Shown here one piece after another: positions 61,002 through 64,000 of a stretch of DNA of 64,000 nt (position 1 is the stretch's first letter; the number at the start of each line of letters is the position of its first letter). Source of the DNA: Thamnaconus septentrionalis. Taxonomy: Eukaryota > Chordata > Actinopteri > Tetraodontiformes > Monacanthidae. Under the pieces are notes generated by a model. That model had not been told where the DNA came from, made no database searches, and saw only the letters and a program-made list of their open reading frames with translations. Location of the stretch: assembly GCA_009823395.1 (NCBI GenBank), contig CM020501.1, positions 28,942,361 to 29,006,360 on the forward strand, read 5' to 3'. The translations under genes and the position numbers were made by a program.

Positions 61002-61022
61002 TTCTCTGTCCATGGTGCTGAA
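61002..61022 (-). promoter_or_regulatory. RE1/NRSF (REST) motif, copy 1
   Basis: The minus strand reads TTCAGCACCATGGACAG followed by AGAA. Both conserved half-sites of the canonical RE1, TTCAGCACC and GGACAG, are perfect with standard spacing. Overall it matches the textbook 21-mer at 17 positions. RE1 recruits the repressor REST to silence neuronal genes in other cells. Confidence 0.65.
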
Positions 61023-61043
61023 GCAAGTACTGGATTTATGCCT

Positions 61044-61060
61044 CTCTCCGTTGTGCTGAT
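61044..61060 (-). promoter_or_regulatory. Degenerate RE1-like copy
   Basis: CTCTCCGTTGTGCTGAT matches the RE1-like repeat unit CTGTCCATGGTGCTGAA at 13 of 17 positions. It may be a decayed member of the same array or a chance match. Confidence 0.25.
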
Positions 61061-61196
61061 CATTTTCAATCATATCCATTCAAACATTGATTGATATTGT
61101 CAATACATTGGATATCATCCATCACTGCCTGTGTCACTCTCAATCTCTATATATCTAAAAGTATCTACTATGTTTCATGGTGTTAAGACATGATTT

Positions 61197-61217
61197 GTCT
61201 CTGTCCATGGTGCTGAA
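61197..61217 (-). promoter_or_regulatory. RE1/NRSF (REST) motif, copy 2
   Basis: It has the same perfect half-sites as copy 1. The two share 22 identical bases (61003-61024 and 61198-61219), so they probably arose by duplication. Copy 2 starts 195 bases after copy 1. Confidence 0.65.
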
Positions 61218-61296
61218 GCGATGATCTCAAAGTGCTTATGTGTCAGTCCAGTGTTCATATTTGTGTGACATTTAAGGTGAAGATTTACGGATGTGT

Positions 61297-61317
61297 GTCA
61301 CTGTCCATGGTTCTGAA
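61297..61317 (-). promoter_or_regulatory. RE1-like motif, copy 3
   Basis: The minus strand reads TTCAGAACCATGGACAGTG. The right half-site is perfect and the left has one change (C to A). It starts 100 bases after copy 2 in the same orientation. Confidence 0.5.
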
Positions 61318-61329
61318 TTAAAGCTGGAC

Positions 61330-63030
61330 AAGACTTTGTTTAACTTAAAGTGAGCATTTACATTCATCATAACAACAAAGGCAATCGCAATCTACCGATC
61401 TGGAACTTGCTTGCACTAAATTATAATATCTGCTTTGCGGTTGTGTTGGCATCTCAGGCTTTGTGCGGAAGTCATTTTCTAAAAGAACAAACGAAACGTT
61501 CACTTTCCGCCTACATATTTCACTGCAACTGTTTCTCGCCTCCTCAACTTTTTTTCAAACCGCATGTGAAACGTGTCGGTCTCCCGCCTGGGAAAATTCC
61601 TCAGCTGGATTACAAAGCTTTTAAACAGCATTACAGTGGAGGGTGGGGTCATTGGATCAAATATACAACAGCGCAACAACGGACATATGGATGGAACATC
61701 TGTCTCCTGCACTCCAGAGACAGGAAGTGTGTCACTGACCACCTCAGACAAGGCCAGGATCCTTTTTTTTGTAACACAAGGTGCAGTTGCTTGTTTGGCA
61801 TGCCCGGACACAATCACAAGCGTCGCGAACAATCCCACCGGGCCGGAGGCAGCATGCGCTCAGCTGGTTTGCAAAGCTGCGACACACAATATACATGCTG
61901 TATGTTTGCCCGAGTGTCTCTTCTGAAACTATAAACAACGGCTCTGTGGGTTCGTACACGGGCCGAACAAGCCGGAGTAGACCGTCCCTCTGGACAAAAC
62001 CTGATGCCACAACGGTTTCTATTGTTACCATTAGGGCCGCTTCTTCTCCGATACCCTTCTTGTGATCCGTTCCCTCAATCAATCGATCCCAGCGCGCTTT
62101 ATCCGCTTAGCAGCCTCTTCTGAGCTCTTCCACTTGGGAGGATCAAAGTGCACACAAATGAAAAGGAGAGGACCGAAGTTAGGGCAATTAAATTCAAAAT
62201 AACACAATCCAGAATTCATCAAATACTGCGTTTGTCTTTGATCATATGTATTTTTTATTTTTTTTATTTTCCGCCTTTGTTATTTTCTAAAGATTTGTTC
62301 TTTCCCCACATCCACAAAGAAAAAGGCAAAAGCAGTCGTCTCTATCGAAATGAACTGATAGGACCCCGCAAGAAAATAAAAAATAAAAAGAGTAATAAAA
62401 AGCCACTCGGTTTGACAATCATTTTTCAATAACTCCCACATGCGAAGGAGGTCGCTAATATTGTCAGGCGCCAACGATGTTCACACTTTTTGCCCTAATG
62501 CCGACGCCGAAAATCTGTTTGAGGGAGGGCGGCAAAGTGGGAATTCATTATATAAAGGCGTTGTGCACACGGGAGTGGGTGGCTGGTTTTACCTCACTGA
62601 GCTGGCTGGCTAGCTGGCTGGGGGGTCGTCTTCGTTGACGGCTCCCGTAAAAGCAAACGCAGGTGACAGCCGCCGCTGGCAATTGCGCCCATGATACGAT
62701 TCTACCGCTGCCACATTAGCGCAGAGCGTTGACAGCAGTACGTGGGACGTTAATTGGCATCAACAGAGGAACACCCCCCAGCGCCGAGGGTGCGCGCTGA
62801 TGACGCCTTTTCCTGCCCCCATCCCACCCCCTCCACGGGATTGTTGACGCAGGCTTGTAATTTTCCAACTAATTCCTCACCCCCGGCTATTTCAATTTGA
62901 TTTCATACATAGGTTTTGAAAGAGAGACATGAAAAATATCCCAACACATTGGCACAAAGTCAGCACCCCTCAAACGCCAACCCCCTCCCTCCCTAACTCC
63001 CTCCTCCCCTCCAGGTACCGGCTAATAAGT
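61330..63030. other. Non-coding stretch with one unexplained open frame
   Basis: A 194-codon open frame runs over 61350-61934 on the plus strand. It has no recognisable domain, signal peptide or composition, and other frames are also open over much of it, so it is not called a gene. A TATATAAAG at 62551-62559 resembles a TATA box without other promoter support. T and A runs lie at 62255-62270 and 62375-62395. Confidence 0.45.
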
Positions 63031-63039
63031 GCACATCCT

Positions 63040-63270
63040 TGACCCGGCACCGCCAGCGGCCTCGGACCAGCGGGAGTTGGTCTGGATTAGAATCAGAGGC
63101 GCGTCTGCGGTAAACAAGAAGCGCCTGCTCGAGAATGATGTGCAAGCCCTCGGCGGCAGACGCCGGAGCCGCTCGGCCGCACTAGGCAGCTCCCGCAGGG
63201 GCCTTTCTGTTTGTCCTCCCCCTACCATCACACCCACCCCCCTTGCAAATCTGTCGCGGCGAATCACATG
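63040..63270. promoter_or_regulatory. CpG-rich patch
   Basis: About 20 CpG dinucleotides fall within roughly 230 bases. It is smaller than the island at 59436 and could be a promoter or a GC-rich enhancer. No exon was recognised beside it. Confidence 0.3.
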
Positions 63271-64000
63271 TTTATGTGAGGCCCGGGTTTAATAAGGATT
63301 ACATGCAACCTATGAGGGTTTAGCAGGGTGATGGACTGAGATGGCATCCTGGGTTGTGACGCCAGAGGTGGCTTATTTGTGTTCTGCAGGGGTGAGGTGG
63401 TGAGGGGTGGGAGATTGTCGGCAAAATGCAGAATTGGCGGTTTTGGTGGGGTAATGCTATTCTTTTTTTTTTTTCACTTAAATTTGGAAGACTCCTGAGG
63501 GGTTCTACCACCATGGAGTTCATTGATATTACAAATAAAACTCACTCTCACTTGCAGAAAATGTAAATGCCCTGAATATATTCATGCCCACGTGGACATG
63601 CAATGAGGGCAAGGTCAAGTGCCCGCGCACCCCACCGCGGGTTGAAGTCACTGCTTTAAGTGCACAACGCCCCCCCCATGGTTGAGAGCCTCGGGTTGCT
63701 GTTTTGCGTATACGAAGCCGCTGACCTTTTCATCATGATTCAGACGGCCGGGCCCAGAGTTCAGCTGGTTGCCCCTGTCAATTGCCGTTAGACGTCTACA
63801 CGAGGAAGAGATTCGACTGCGGGAATATCATTTTGAATTTGCTTGTGCGCTTGGCCGAGTGCGCTCCACTTAACCTCTGCAAGATTCTATATTTATTCTG
63901 TGTATTTTTTTTTCCTTTAACTAAAGATTAGAGTCAAATTTGTAATTATGATTAAAAAAAATAAATAAATAAATTGAAACGCCAAGGGCGCATTCAAACA
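63271..64000. other. Non-coding stretch, nothing recognised
   Basis: No gene or element is seen. The window ends in an AAAT-rich simple stretch (63954-63975). Confidence 0.55.

Noticed and set aside
61350..61934. 194-codon plus-strand open frame next to the RE1 cluster
   Set aside because: No domain, signal or compositional support, other frames are open over the same stretch, and ORFs of this size occur by chance in this much sequence.
62551..62559. TATA-like TATATAAAG
   Set aside because: No initiator, CpG island or open frame in the right place. Such strings are common in AT-rich DNA.

Overview
The window looks like teleost fish nuclear DNA, probably a spiny-rayed fish. The evidence is three copies of a tRNA-derived SINE family typical of teleosts (5045-5414, 11036-11377 reversed, 31634-31764 5'-truncated), hAT-type DNA transposon remnants, many (CA/GT)n, (GA)n and (TA)n microsatellites, frequent 8-12 base A or T runs, and local CpG islands in a CpG-poor background. 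I see no bacterial or viral gene organisation. Almost all the open reading frames are short and fit the number expected by chance in about 64 kb of non-coding vertebrate DNA.

The only protein-coding segment I can place in a family is the tail of a non-LTR retrotransposon open reading frame (33819-34424, +). Its RPD...E...K..RY signature suggests a restriction-like endonuclease domain, and it lacks any reverse transcriptase. It sits in a 1.5-kb insertion (33255-34752) bracketed by a 61-bp direct repeat that matches at 60 of 61 positions, which is unusually long for a target-site duplication.

Layout. 1-5 kb: non-coding with a small diverged tandem duplication. 5.0-5.4 kb: full-length SINE with a 14-bp target duplication. 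10.5-11.5 kb: CA arrays, then a hAT-like element with a SINE nested inside it. 12.9-13.1 kb: a 150-bp hAT-type MITE. 16-18.6 kb: CTCF-like motifs and a GA/CAG-rich, 5'UTR-like stretch. 18.6-27.8 kb: non-coding. 27.9-29.3 kb: microsatellite cluster. 29.6-30.7 kb: two perfect hairpins. 31.6 kb: SINE tail. 33.2-34.8 kb: the retrotransposon insertion. 35-57 kb: non-coding, with one conserved-element-like island near 39.7 kb, a possible 46-bp exon at 47.9 kb and a 47-bp minisatellite at 55.8 kb. 57.4 kb: long (TA)n. 59.4-59.8 kb: CpG island. 61.0-61.3 kb: a cluster of RE1/NRSF (REST) motifs. 63.0-63.3 kb: CpG-rich patch.

The picture is an intergenic or long-intronic regulatory region. The RE1 cluster, CTCF-like motifs and homeodomain-type palindrome suggest a neural or developmental locus. 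That is inference. Four splice-bounded candidate exons are listed at low confidence because chance alone would produce several such intervals here, and the three on the minus strand do not join in a common reading frame.
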